This document shows positions 46,749-55,096 of a DNA stretch of 64,000 nt, in pieces. The notes beneath the pieces are model-generated. The model was given only the letters and a program-made list of their open reading frames with translations, was not told where the DNA came from and ran no database searches. Numbering within the stretch: the stretch's first letter is position 1; every line of letters begins with the position of its first letter. The stretch lies in contig NZ_CP194171.1 in assembly GCF_050908845.1 (NCBI RefSeq), positions 2,604,001 to 2,668,000 of the forward strand, read 5' to 3'. Origin of the DNA: Marinobacterium_D sp050908845 (lineage in GTDB: Bacteria > Pseudomonadota > Gammaproteobacteria > Pseudomonadales > Balneatricaceae). Both the position numbers and the translations under genes were made by a program.

Positions 46749-47081
46749 TTATTCGGGCTGGCGAGCGGACTGCTTGCTGGCATCCATATGCAGGTGTGTC
46801 GCTTCACGGTGGATTTCACGCAACTGGTCACGGGTGGAATCCGAGATCCCTGCGCCGCGGGAAAGCGACACCTCCAGATAGACACCGATCTCGGCATAGT
46901 AATAAAGGCGTGCGTCGAACGTTTTGGCCCGCTTCAGCTTGGCCAGCGCGATCTGCGAACCGTTGACGAGGATGTTGTTGATGTCGGTCTCGGAGAGCAG
47001 CGGATGACGTTTACTCTGACGATTGTTTTGCTGCTGTTCCTTCTTCAGGCGAAGTGCCTGGCGTTTTGTCATCGCTGTCAT
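46749..47081 (-). CDS. Small basic hypothetical protein upstream of uvrC
   Basis: A 110-residue protein I do not recognise. The N-terminus is highly basic and Gln/Lys-rich (TKRQALRLKKEQQQNNRQSKRH), possibly DNA- or RNA-binding. The rest looks helical with the segment ARLYYYAEIGVYLEVSLSRG. There are no membrane segments or cysteines. AGAGG lies about 7 bases before the ATG. It ends 18 bases before the uvrC start codon, so the two are probably co-transcribed. Confidence 0.65.
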   Translation of the reverse strand: MTAMTKRQALRLKKEQQQNNRQSKRHPLLSETDINNILVNGSQIALAKLKRAKTFDARLYYYAEIGVYLEVSLSRGAGISDSTRDQLREIHREATHLHMDASKQSARQPE

Positions 47082-47148
47082 TGGAAGCCTCTGTCTGTCA
47101 TCCTAGGGTTGCTTCAACAGCATTACTCTAGGGAGTTTTAACGCAGAA

Positions 47149-48033
47149 GTGAATTCTAACCCTCCCATCCGCACGGCGCCCGACAGCCAGTGTCTGCTGG
47201 CCGAGCTCGAGTGGCTTCGCACGTCACCGGACCTGATGCTGGCGCCTCAGGAATACCGCTGCCCCGAGGCGATAAAAGCGGGAACAGGAACCATCACCAA
47301 GGCAGGTAATCTCGCCGCTCTGTCCAGCTACGAGCCGCGCTGGCGGCTGGGGGAACACTTCGAGAACATTGTATACTTTCACCTCAAGAATAACGAGCAA
47401 ATATCTGATATATATAGAAATATTCAGGTAAAAGAAGATAAGCGAACTGTTGGAGAAATGGATTTTCTGTTCCGGTTTGATGCGCAGTGGATTCACCTGG
47501 AGGTGGCGCTAAAACTCTATCTGCTAGACGGCAATGGTCAGATACTTGAGAGTTATATCGGCACCCGTCGCGACGACTGTCTGGCAACCAAATGGCAACA
47601 CATGCTTGAGCATCAGTTGCGGCTGTGTCAGCGACCGGAAGCAGCGAAGCAGCTTGAAAAGCTCTGTGTCAGCTCGCAACCGACGCCTGTCGTCTGGGTT
47701 AAAGGCTGGCTGTTTTACCATCCCGCCCAAAACAACGTCACAGCCCCCTACCCGGTTAATCCCGAGCACCTGCGTGGCTGGTGGGTCACCTGGTCCGAGC
47801 TAGCGCTTATCGCTTCCGAGGGCGAGCGTTATATTCTCGTACGCAAGCCGGACTGGCTTTTACCCGCGGCATACCTCGGAAATCCTGCATTAACGCTGGC
47901 GGAACTGCGCGAACAGTTGCGTGACCTGCATAGAAGTTCTCTGGTACTGGCCGTGGTGCGGATTAATGGCGAGTGGGTCGAACGATCACGGGGATTCGTT
48001 GTGCCCGACCACTGGCCCGCAGGCAGGCGTTAA
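47149..48033 (+). CDS. DUF1853 family protein
   Basis: A 294-residue protein matching the DUF1853 family of Gammaproteobacteria. Marks are RLGEHFENIVYFHL, GEMDFLFRFDAQWIHLEVALKLYLL (a conserved E-x-D and E-V-A-x-K resembling PD-(D/E)XK nuclease cores), and the C-terminal WWVTWSELAL. A nuclease-like fold is an inference from that motif. The start is GTG with a weak upstream AGGGAG. The gene has a short AT-rich patch at 47380-47460 unlike its flanks. The function is unknown; the next gene on the strand begins 16 bases downstream. Confidence 0.8.
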   Translation: MNSNPPIRTAPDSQCLLAELEWLRTSPDLMLAPQEYRCPEAIKAGTGTITKAGNLAALSSYEPRWRLGEHFENIVYFHLKNNEQISDIYRNIQVKEDKRTVGEMDFLFRFDAQWIHLEVALKLYLLDGNGQILESYIGTRRDDCLATKWQHMLEHQLRLCQRPEAAKQLEKLCVSSQPTPVVWVKGWLFYHPAQNNVTAPYPVNPEHLRGWWVTWSELALIASEGERYILVRKPDWLLPAAYLGNPALTLAELREQLRDLHRSSLVLAVVRINGEWVERSRGFVVPDHWPAGRR

Positions 48034-48049
48034 TGGGAGATATGCGATC

Positions 48050-48958
48050 ATGACTGCCCAGCTTCGCGCCCATCTGCTCCTGCTGTTATGGACAGCGCTC
48101 GTGGCCTCATCCTTTCCCGTGGCTGCGCTTTTCAACGCTGAATTATCCACCAACTTTCTTGTCAGTCTGCGCTTCATCGCTGCGGGAGTGGTGATGCTGG
48201 TGTTCATGCGTGATCGAACCCTGCCATCACCGCTAGCACTGCTTATCTATTCGATACTGGGACTGTTGCTGGCCAGCTTTTTCTCGATCATGTTCAAGGC
48301 GCTGCAGTACACGACGCCGCTGACGCTCGCCGCGCTGTTTGTATCCCAACCGCTGTTCGCTTACCTGATCTCCATGTTGATCCGCATAGAGACGCTGCAG
48401 TGGAAACGCCTGGGCACCCTGCTGCTGGCAGCCCTGGCAGCGCTGGTGATCGTCAGCCGGGCAGACCTGGAGCGCCTGGCCGGTTTTCATCTGGGCTTTG
48501 GTGAAACGCTGTTTCTCGGTGGCTGTGTGCTGTCGGCCTGTTACAACAACCTGTCGCGCTACGCCAGCGACCGCCACCTGATTCCGTCACGGCCGTACCG
48601 CACAACCTGCTACAGCCTTTTGTCGGGCGGCGTATTGATCGGCATCCCGGACCTGCTGATCGGCGATCTCGGCAGTTTCTTTGCAACCCTTGGCCTCACC
48701 GACCTGAGTGCGCTGGGCTATCTGACCCTGTTCACCACACTGATCACCTTCTGGGTGTTGCAGATCGCTACGCTGCGCCTGCCTCCCAGCACGGTCGCCG
48801 CCTACGGCTACATGCCACCGATGCTGGTGCTTTATGCCGAGCTGATACTCGGCACCACGGCCTGGGTTTCGGGCTACCTGCTTGCCACGCTAATGCTGAT
48901 CAGCAGCATGTTGCTGCTGTCCAACTCTGATCGACAGGCAGAAAAAAGGGCCGCCTGA
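48050..48958 (+). CDS. DMT/EamA family transporter
   Basis: A 302-residue protein with about ten hydrophobic helices in two EamA halves, the drug/metabolite transporter fold. Typical segments are LLLLLWTALVASSFPVAALF at the start, FKALQYTTPLTLAALFVSQPLF after helix 3-4, and ATLRLPPSTVAAYGYMPPMLVL in the second half. The ATG at 48050 is preferred; the frame extends upstream only over the previous gene. The substrate is unknown (amino acids, nucleotides or drugs in relatives). Its stop codon lies inside the terminator of the convergent small membrane protein gene. Confidence 0.9.
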   Translation: MTAQLRAHLLLLLWTALVASSFPVAALFNAELSTNFLVSLRFIAAGVVMLVFMRDRTLPSPLALLIYSILGLLLASFFSIMFKALQYTTPLTLAALFVSQPLFAYLISMLIRIETLQWKRLGTLLLAALAALVIVSRADLERLAGFHLGFGETLFLGGCVLSACYNNLSRYASDRHLIPSRPYRTTCYSLLSGGVLIGIPDLLIGDLGSFFATLGLTDLSALGYLTLFTTLITFWVLQIATLRLPPSTVAAYGYMPPMLVLYAELILGTTAWVSGYLLATLMLISSMLLLSNSDRQAEKRAA

Positions 48959-48966
48959 AGCGACCC
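48942..48966 (-). terminator. Terminator of the 46-residue membrane protein gene
   Basis: On the minus strand GGGTCGC-TTCAG-GCGGCCC (one G.U pair) is followed by six T. It overlaps the stop codon of the convergent transporter gene. Confidence 0.75.
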
Positions 48967-48994
48967 TCTTGCAATCCGGTGGTACGACCCGGTT

Positions 48995-49135
48995 TTATTC
49001 GCCAGCCTTGGCTGCGTCTTGCGCGATCACTTTTTTCAGCGCGCGGACAGCGAAGAAAGTGCCAACGATCATGACAGCAACGATAGCGATGCTGGGAGCG
49101 AAAGAAACCAGGGTGTACTTGTCGATATCAGCCAT
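48995..49135 (-). CDS. 46-residue single-helix membrane protein
   Basis: A short gene starting ATG at 49135 (MADIDKYTLVSFAPSIAIVA) and ending TAA at 48995. One hydrophobic helix spans residues about 11-31, followed by a basic ALKKV segment and an acidic/Ala tail. A good AGGTTC/GAGG box is weakly present upstream (CTCTCGGAG reversed reads CTCCGAGAGG). It is isolated between convergent genes and has its own terminator, which supports it as a real gene. Not recognised; it resembles small membrane proteins of the CydX or YnhF size class only in form. Confidence 0.72.
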   Translation of the reverse strand: MADIDKYTLVSFAPSIAIVAVMIVGTFFAVRALKKVIAQDAAKAGE

Positions 49136-49252
49136 AGAACTAGAACCTCTCGGAGAGACTTTTAAGGCACGGTGGACCGCGCTCTTGGTGAAATTTTGCG
49201 CATTATAACGATTACAGCCACGAAAGCCATATCGACTTTCGAACCGTTTTTA

Positions 49253-50128
49253 TCACTTTTTACCCGGTTCCAGCCGCTTGAGCAGGCTTGAGGTATCCCA
49301 GCGCCCTCCACCCATCGTCTGCACGTCGGCGTAAAACTGATCCACCAGCGCGGTAACCGGAAGCCTGGCGCCATTACGGCGTGCCTCATCAAGCACCAGT
49401 GCCAGGTCCTTACGCATCCAGTCAACGGCGAAGCCGAAGTCGTACTGGTCATTAAGCATGGTCTGGTGGCGGTTACTCATTTGCCAGGAGCCTGCAGCAC
49501 CGTGCTGGATCACGTCAAACACCGCCTCACCATCAAGACCGGACTGCTTAAGAAAGTGGGTTGCCTCGGCAAGCCCCTGAACGAGGCCGGCGATACAGAT
49601 CTGGTTGACCATCTTGGTCAGCTGGCCGTTGCCGGCTTCACCCAGGTGTTTGATCGCCTTGCCGTACGCCTGCATGACCGGCTGGCCGCGCGAAAAACTG
49701 GCGCTATCACCGCCCACCATTATGCCCAGCACGCCATTTTCGGCACCGGCCTGACCTCCGGATACAGGCGCATCGAGGAAACCGGCACCACACTCTTTAC
49801 AGGCAGCATCGAGCTGACGGGCAATCTCGGCGGAGGCAGTGGTGTGATCTATGAGGATGCTATCCGCGGCCAGGGTACGCAGGACTCCCTTCTCACCCAG
49901 TGTCACTTCAGCCAGGTCGCTGTCGTTGCCAACGCAGGTCATGACAAACTCGGCACCCTCTGCGGCTTCAGCCGGTGTTTCCGCCAGCCGGTGGCCAAAT
50001 TCCGACACCCAGGCCTCGGCCTTGCTCGGCGTGCGGTTAAAAACGCAGACCTCATGCCCGGCCTTCACAAGATGTCCGGCCATCGGATATCCCATGGTAC
50101 CCAGGCCGATAAATGCTACCTTTGCCAT
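49253..50128 (-). CDS. 3-hydroxyisobutyrate dehydrogenase family NAD(P)-dependent oxidoreductase
   Basis: A 291-residue beta-hydroxyacid dehydrogenase. The Rossmann motif FIGLGTMGYPMAGHL is at residues 5-19, followed by FNRTPSK, with Arg favouring NADPH. The substrate motif DAPVSGGQAGAENG and the catalytic Lys segment GNGQLTKMVNQI are present. AGGAG lies 8 bases before the ATG. Relatives oxidise 3-hydroxyisobutyrate or tartronate semialdehyde. The exact substrate cannot be given. Confidence 0.93.
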   Translation of the reverse strand: MAKVAFIGLGTMGYPMAGHLVKAGHEVCVFNRTPSKAEAWVSEFGHRLAETPAEAAEGAEFVMTCVGNDSDLAEVTLGEKGVLRTLAADSILIDHTTASAEIARQLDAACKECGAGFLDAPVSGGQAGAENGVLGIMVGGDSASFSRGQPVMQAYGKAIKHLGEAGNGQLTKMVNQICIAGLVQGLAEATHFLKQSGLDGEAVFDVIQHGAAGSWQMSNRHQTMLNDQYDFGFAVDWMRKDLALVLDEARRNGARLPVTALVDQFYADVQTMGGGRWDTSSLLKRLEPGKK

Positions 50129-50232
50129 TATGCTCTCCTGCGGTCTTCGTGGAGCCGATAACTGAACCGGCACAAAGAGTTATAATCGCATTAGTCGATT
50201 TTTGCGTACAGGGCCCAAGGAGGTACACACTG

Positions 50233-50727
50233 ATGAGGAAGTTATTCGTTGCACTGCTACTCCTGACGCTACCCTTGGGTGCCTCAGCACAATCATCTGC
50301 TGAGTCTGAGCTTTACGGCCTCAGCTTTCCCGGCCTTAATGGCGCCGATCACCGTTTTGAACAGCACCGTGGCGAGGTTGTCCTGGTTAACTTCTGGGCA
50401 ACCTGGTGCCCGCCCTGTGTCCGCGAGATGCCGGCGTTAAACCGTTTGCAGAGTGCTTTCGAGGGACGCCCCTTCTCGGTACTGGCTATCAGCGCCGGCG
50501 AAACCGCAGATGAGGTTTCATCATTTGTCGAAAAGCTCGATCTGCCGCTCGACCTGACGCTGTTGATCGATAGCGAGGGCCGCACGTTCAAGGAGTTCGA
50601 GTTGCGCGGTCTGCCGATGAGTTACCTGTTTTCAGCGCAAGGTGAGCTCGTCGAGGTGATCAGCGGTGAGGAGGAGTGGGACAGCGAGGCCTGGCAGGCA
50701 CGTATCGAGAAACTGCTGGAGTCCTGA
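50233..50727 (+). CDS. TlpA/ResA-like thiol-disulfide oxidoreductase
   Basis: A 164-residue exported thioredoxin-fold protein with a signal peptide (RKLFVALLLLTLPLGASAQ) and the redox motif WATWCPPC. The cis-Pro loop (RGLPMSYLF) follows. AAGGAGG lies 8 bases before the ATG at 50233. The upstream in-frame extension is rejected because it overlaps the divergent gene's leader. It should act in the periplasm to reduce or oxidise disulfides, possibly in cytochrome c maturation. It is divergent from the dehydrogenase gene at 49253. Confidence 0.93.
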   Translation: MRKLFVALLLLTLPLGASAQSSAESELYGLSFPGLNGADHRFEQHRGEVVLVNFWATWCPPCVREMPALNRLQSAFEGRPFSVLAISAGETADEVSSFVEKLDLPLDLTLLIDSEGRTFKEFELRGLPMSYLFSAQGELVEVISGEEEWDSEAWQARIEKLLES

Positions 50728-50754
50728 GCGGGACTCCAGCTATCGGTTTAAGGA

Positions 50755-51516
50755 TCAGTGTCCGCTTTTACAGGTACTGATGCGGCGGGTAATCGCCATC
50801 ACCATTTCTGCTGAATGCCTGGCCGCGGTTTCAAGAAAATCCTTGAACGAGATGTTGGATTCCTTGCCGGCAATATCGGAAAGTGCGCGGATAATGATGA
50901 AGGGCGTATCGAAGCGGTGGCAGGCCTGGGCGATCGCTGCGGCTTCCATTTCGCAGGCTTTCATGGTCGGAAACAACTCGCGTGTTGCCTCCACCCGGTC
51001 CGCCTTGTCCATGAAGGTGTCACCGGTGGCGATCAGGCCGTTTACTGTTTTCATCCCTTTCATATTGTCGATCGACTCCTCTGCAAAGCGCACCAGCAGC
51101 GGGTCAGGGGTAAAGGCAGGCGGTAGGCCCGGCACTTGTCCGTGCTCGTAGCCAAAGATCGTCAGATCCACGTCGTGGTGACGCACCTCCTCGGAGATTA
51201 CCACGTCGCCCACCTCCAGCTCGCTATCGAAACCACCGGCGGACCCTGTGTTGATCACGCAGGTCGGCTTGAACTGGTAAAGCAGAAGGGTGCTGCTGAT
51301 GGCGGCGTTGACCTTGCCGATACCGGATTTCAGCAACACCACGTCGGTGCCATCGAGCTTGCCGGTATAAAAGTCGAAGCCGCCTATAACCTGATGCTCT
51401 CGCCCGGTCAGGGATTCCTTGAGCTGTTCAACTTCCTGATCCATTGCGCCAATGATGGCCACCCGCAGAGGACTGGATGACTTAAGCAGGTCAGCTAGTG
51501 CGGAGGGAGTTGTCAT
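50755..51516 (-). CDS. mtnN: 5'-methylthioadenosine/S-adenosylhomocysteine nucleosidase
   Basis: A 253-residue nucleoside phosphorylase-fold enzyme. GAMDQEVEQL carries the first catalytic Glu. GSAGGFDSELEVGDVVIS lines the ribose site, MEAAAIAQAC holds the second Glu, and ALSDIAG carries the catalytic Asp. About 18 residues precede the usual MTAN start (VAIIGAMDQE); no better start with a ribosome binding site was found, so the N-terminus is uncertain. It recycles methylthioadenosine and S-adenosylhomocysteine and feeds autoinducer-2 chemistry. Confidence 0.94.
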   Translation of the reverse strand: MTTPSALADLLKSSSPLRVAIIGAMDQEVEQLKESLTGREHQVIGGFDFYTGKLDGTDVVLLKSGIGKVNAAISSTLLLYQFKPTCVINTGSAGGFDSELEVGDVVISEEVRHHDVDLTIFGYEHGQVPGLPPAFTPDPLLVRFAEESIDNMKGMKTVNGLIATGDTFMDKADRVEATRELFPTMKACEMEAAAIAQACHRFDTPFIIIRALSDIAGKESNISFKDFLETAARHSAEMVMAITRRISTCKSGH

Positions 51517-51677
51517 AAAAATATTTCGCCGTTAATTATCTGTTGTTGTTTTTCGGTCGCATTAATCACTGACCGCTTGTTATTTGGTTTTCTGTCGTTG
51601 CCCCACTCCGTGGGCCCATCTCGCAGCAGAAATTCAAAGAAGTATAAGCAACTTTGATTCCAGCACTGTGTACACCC

Positions 51678-52439
51678 TCAGGCCGGATACAGTCCCTGCC
51701 AGCCGAAGCTGTCGAAAAGCTCCGCCACTTCTTCAGTTACTGAAGCCTCTACTTTCAAATATTTACCGCTTACCGGGTGTTCAAACTCGAGTTGCGTCGC
51801 CATCAGCAGAAGTCTTGGAAGGTTGAACTGCTCTCGGAACAGGCGATTGTGCCGCCCTTCCCCATGCTTGGTATCACCAACCAGTGGATGAAAGATATGT
51901 TTCATATGGCGGCGAATCTGATGTTTACGCCCGGTTTTGGGGCGCACCTCCACCAGGGAATAACGTGCCGCCGGGTATTTACCCACCGGGATCGGAAGCT
52001 CTACGGTCCCGAGGGGACGATAAAGGGAGACCGCTTCCTGCGCGGGCTTGTCAGGATCAGATTTGGCATCCGCGATGCGATCATGCACGGGCTTAAGCGG
52101 GTAGTCGATTTCACCCGGCTCGTTAATCCACCCCCGGGTTACGCAGAGATAGGTTTTTTCGACCTTGCGCTCGGCAAACGCCGTCTGCAACTTGTGCGCT
52201 ATCTCTTTATCCCGCGCAAACAGAATGACGCCGGACGTGGCCCGATCAAGACGATGCACCGTATGGATTTTTTCGTCCGGGTAACGCTCACGCAGCCAAC
52301 CCACGAGATGGGGTGTCTTCGCTGGCGCTATCCAGCTGGGGTGCACCAGCAATCCTGCCGGTTTGTCGACGGCGATTATCCAGTCATCTTCGTAAAGAAT
52401 ACGGGGGTTGGTAGTTGGCGGGGGGCTGAGATCGCTCAC
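51678..52439 (-). CDS. truC: RluA-family pseudouridine synthase, TruC-like
   Basis: A 253-residue pseudouridine synthase of the RluA group without an S4 domain. The catalytic motif is HRLDRATSGVILFA (catalytic Asp), with VHPSWIAPAKTPHL, KTGRKHQIRRHM and HPLVGDTKHGEG downstream as in TruC (tRNA pseudouridine 65). Length matches TruC (about 260). The start codon reads GTG. The alternative would be a 23S rRNA enzyme of the same group. Confidence 0.92.
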   Translation of the reverse strand: MSDLSPPPTTNPRILYEDDWIIAVDKPAGLLVHPSWIAPAKTPHLVGWLRERYPDEKIHTVHRLDRATSGVILFARDKEIAHKLQTAFAERKVEKTYLCVTRGWINEPGEIDYPLKPVHDRIADAKSDPDKPAQEAVSLYRPLGTVELPIPVGKYPAARYSLVEVRPKTGRKHQIRRHMKHIFHPLVGDTKHGEGRHNRLFREQFNLPRLLLMATQLEFEHPVSGKYLKVEASVTEEVAELFDSFGWQGLYPA

Positions 52440-52629
52440 AATATTGCGCGTAAATTATTAAGGCCGGGGTTGATTTGATTACTGGCTTATCGGGATGCGT
52501 AGTGTACACGATCACGGGCGCATTTCACGGAGAAATGACAAGACGATTAGCCGGGCTGGCGGGGCATTGCGCAGGGTGAACGGACAACTGATGTCATCTG
52601 GAGACGGCACAGTGTGCCGGAGAAGAAAA

Positions 52630-52718
52630 TGGCGGAGGGACAGGGATTCGAACCCTGGGAGCCTCTCGACTCGTCGGTTTTCAAGACCGGTGCTTTCGAC
52701 CACTCAGCCATCCCTCCG
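52630..52718 (-). tRNA. tRNA-Ser (anticodon TGA)
   Basis: 89 bases on the minus strand beginning CGGAGGGA, with the matching 3' stem and CCA encoded. It has a long variable arm of the Ser type. Anticodon stem-loop CGGTCTTGAAAACCG gives TGA. Confidence 0.95.
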
Positions 52719-52833
52719 CAGACGCAAGGCAGTCTACGTGGAATCTTTGCGATGTCAAATGGTCGAAAAGCTTGAAAATCCCGTAAATCTAACCATTATG
52801 GCGATTAGTCTTTTAAAATTAGCGAGGAAAGCT

Positions 52834-53514
52834 ATGGCGAACGTACAACCCCTGTCACAACACGCACACAGTTCCGCGGTCGACACCAACAAGGTGATCC
52901 GCAACACCTACATGCTGCTGTCGATGACACTGGTTCTGAGCGCCGTTACCGCCGGTATTTCGATGGCGATCAACCCTCCTTTCTTTGCCTACCTCGGTAG
53001 TGTGATTCTCAGCTTCGTGCTGCTGTTCGTCCTCAACAAGAAGCAGAACAGCGCAGCCGCCCTGCCGCTGACCTTTGCTTTTACCGGCCTGCTCGGCTTT
53101 GGCCTGGGACCGATTCTTAACCAGTACCTGGCGCTGGCTAACGGTGGCGAAATCGTCATGACCGCTCTGGGTATGACAGCTGTTACCTTCCTCGGTCTGT
53201 CTGCCTACGCGCTGACAAGCCGCAAGGATTTCAGCTTCATGGGCGGCTTCCTGGCTGCCGGCAGCATGGTGCTGATCGTTGCGATGATCGCGCTGTTTAT
53301 CCTGCCGATGTTTGGCGTTGATATCTCTGGCATCCAGCTGGCGTTCTCCGCCGCCGTCGTCATGCTGATGGCGGGCTTCGTGCTGTACGACACCAGCAAC
53401 ATCGTCAACGGTACCTACACAAACTACGTAATGGCCACCGTCAGCCTCTACCTGAGCATCTACAACCTGTTCGTGCACCTGCTCGCACTGGTTGGCGCGT
53501 TCAGCGACGACTGA
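52834..53514 (+). CDS. Bax inhibitor-1/YccA family membrane protein
   Basis: A 226-residue protein with seven hydrophobic helices, the TMBIM/BI-1 fold. Characteristic are VIRNTYMLLSMTLVLSAVTAG near the N-terminus, FTGLLGFGLGPILN, and the C-terminal YDTSNIVNG with conserved Asp, then LSIYNLFVHLLALVG. GAGGAAAG precedes the ATG at 52834. A longer frame overlaps tRNA-Ser and is rejected. E. coli YccA interacts with the FtsH protease. A strong terminator follows. Confidence 0.93.
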   Translation: MANVQPLSQHAHSSAVDTNKVIRNTYMLLSMTLVLSAVTAGISMAINPPFFAYLGSVILSFVLLFVLNKKQNSAAALPLTFAFTGLLGFGLGPILNQYLALANGGEIVMTALGMTAVTFLGLSAYALTSRKDFSFMGGFLAAGSMVLIVAMIALFILPMFGVDISGIQLAFSAAVVMLMAGFVLYDTSNIVNGTYTNYVMATVSLYLSIYNLFVHLLALVGAFSDD

Positions 53515-53528
53515 CAGAAGCCAAAGAA

Positions 53529-53567
53529 AAAGCCCCGCTGTCTCTGCTAAGATAGCGGGGCTTTTTT
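53529..53567 (+). terminator. Terminator after the YccA-like gene
   Basis: Arms AAGCCCCGCT and AGCGGGGCTT followed by a run of six T, 15 bases after the stop codon. Confidence 0.85.
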
Positions 53568-53590
53568 GTGTCTGATAAACAGAGTAGCCG

Positions 53591-54004
53591 ATGAGCTTTT
53601 CCCCAATGGTTTTTTCGATAGTTGTGCAGGCCTCGCCGGTTCAACATCAGGGCGCCGAAACCGCGCTCCGTTTCGCCCGCGCGGTTCTGCAGGCCGGGCA
53701 TCGCATCCACCGGGTTTTCTTTTACCGCGACGGCGTACATAACGGCACCGCCCTCGCCTGTAATCCTCAGGATGAAGCCAACATTCCGGGCCAGTGGCAG
53801 GCGCTATCCAGGGAGCACGATCTGGACCTGGTAGTGTGCATTGCTGCCGGTATACGCCGCGGCGTCTTGAACGAGACCGAGGCCCGTCGCTATGGCCAGG
53901 AGCACTGGAACCTGGCGGAGGGTTTTGATCTGTCCGGACTTGGCCAGCTTGTTGAGGCTGGATTGGTGTCTGACCGGGTCGTTACATTCGGGGGGCGCTC
54001 ATGA
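53591..54004 (+). CDS. tusD: Sulfurtransferase complex subunit TusD
   Basis: A 137-residue DsrE-fold protein. The sulfur-carrying Cys is at position 83 in the conserved VVCIAAGIRRGVL segment. The N-terminus FSIVVQASPV and the HNGTALACNP region fit TusD. With TusB and TusC it forms the heterohexamer that passes sulfur from TusA to TusE for 2-thiouridine in tRNA wobble positions. The stop overlaps the tusC start (ATGA). Confidence 0.95.
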   Translation: MSFSPMVFSIVVQASPVQHQGAETALRFARAVLQAGHRIHRVFFYRDGVHNGTALACNPQDEANIPGQWQALSREHDLDLVVCIAAGIRRGVLNETEARRYGQEHWNLAEGFDLSGLGQLVEAGLVSDRVVTFGGRS

Positions 54005-54363
54005 GCGAGACAAGCATTCTCATCATCGTTCGCAGTGCGCCTTACGGCAGCTCAGCAGCCAAGGATGCACTGGATGCCGCCCTGACCTGCTCGGTCTTCG
54101 AAACCCCTGTCACTTTGTTGTTTCTCGATGATGGCGTCTACGAGCTGCTCAAGGGACAGCAACCTGATGAAATCGGTCAGAAGAACCTCAACTCGCTGCA
54201 ACAATCGCTGCCACTCTACGATATCGAGCGTTTATGTGTCAGCCGCCGCGCCTTGACCGAGCGCGGGCTCACGCCAGAGCAGTTGATTCTCCCGGTGGAG
54301 AGCGTAAACGCCAAAGCGGTCTCAGCGCTGCTATCCCAGCACACCCACGTACTGAGTTTCTGA
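54001..54363 (+). CDS. tusC: Sulfurtransferase complex subunit TusC
   Basis: A 120-residue DsrF/TusC protein: ILIIVRSAPYGSSAAKDALD at the N-terminus and LLFLDDGVYELLKGQQP are typical. It is a structural subunit of the TusBCD complex. It overlaps tusD by 4 bases (ATGA) and ends 1 base before the tusB start, a tightly packed operon. Confidence 0.95.
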   Translation: MSETSILIIVRSAPYGSSAAKDALDAALTCSVFETPVTLLFLDDGVYELLKGQQPDEIGQKNLNSLQQSLPLYDIERLCVSRRALTERGLTPEQLILPVESVNAKAVSALLSQHTHVLSF

Positions 54364-54364
54364 G

Positions 54365-54646
54365 ATGATATTACATACCCTGAATCAGGCGCCCTCGAAC
54401 GCCGCCTGCATGGAAAGCTGCCTCGAAGCGATAGCGCCGGGTGACACCCTGTTGCTGATCGAAGATGGGGTGTACTGGACCCAACCCGCTTTTCAGGAAA
54501 CGCTGAGCAGGCATAGCGGTAAACTTTTCGCACTAACGCCCGATATACTGGCAAGAGGGATCCAGTTTGAAACAGATCTGCAGGTCGAAGACGCAGGTTT
54601 CGTTGAACTCTGCGCAAGCCATGACAAGGTGGTGAGCTGGTTTTGA
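54365..54646 (+). CDS. tusB: Sulfurtransferase complex subunit TusB
   Basis: A 93-residue DsrH/TusB protein with GDTLLLIEDGVYWT and a C-terminal VVSWF, both usual for TusB. The smallest subunit of the TusBCD complex. Its TGA overlaps the ATG of tusE (TGATG), which indicates translational coupling. Confidence 0.93.
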   Translation: MILHTLNQAPSNAACMESCLEAIAPGDTLLLIEDGVYWTQPAFQETLSRHSGKLFALTPDILARGIQFETDLQVEDAGFVELCASHDKVVSWF

Positions 54647-54981
54647 TGACGCAACTGGAAATCGACGGCAATGTTATCGCCCTGGATGACGAAGGCTACC
54701 TGGAAGACCTGGGCCAGTGGCACCCCGGGGTGGCGGAATATCTGGCCGCGCAGGAAGGGATAGAATTGACACCCGCTCACTGGGAGATCCTTTACCTGAT
54801 CAGGGACTTTTATGCGCGCTTCGACCATTCACCAGCGATGAGACCCCTGGTTAAAACGGTGAAACTGGAGCTGGGCGAGGATAAGGGTAAGAGTATCTAT
54901 CTGATGAAGCTCTTCCCTGGCAGCCCCGCAAAACTGGCCGCGCTGCTTGCCGGCCTGCCAAAGCCCGACAACTGCCTCTAG
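54646..54981 (+). CDS. tusE: Sulfur relay protein TusE (DsrC family)
   Basis: A 111-residue DsrC/TusE protein. The C-terminal arm ends PDNCL, with the conserved penultimate Cys that accepts sulfur from TusD and passes it to MnmA. The central helix HWEILYLIRDFYARFDHSPAMRPLVK is diagnostic. The ATG at 54646 follows one base into the tusB stop. TusA and MnmA are not in the window. Confidence 0.95.
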   Translation: MTQLEIDGNVIALDDEGYLEDLGQWHPGVAEYLAAQEGIELTPAHWEILYLIRDFYARFDHSPAMRPLVKTVKLELGEDKGKSIYLMKLFPGSPAKLAALLAGLPKPDNCL

Positions 54982-55096
54982 CGGGCTTTTCAAGGCAATC
55001 GGGGCTGTGTGATACTGAGCTGTCCCTTATAGACTACATTTTATCGATCCTGCTGATGGATCGTATTGGGCACCAACGAGACAACAGGGTAATGGA

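Noticed and set aside
47921..48049. Upstream start of the EamA transporter within the DUF1853 gene
   Set aside because: Overlaps the previous gene by more than 100 bases and lacks hydrophobic character; the ATG at 48050 starts the first helix.
52495..52833. N-terminal extension of the YccA/BI-1 protein
   Set aside because: It would read through tRNA-Ser on the opposite strand; the ATG at 52834 has a ribosome binding site and a family-like N-terminus.
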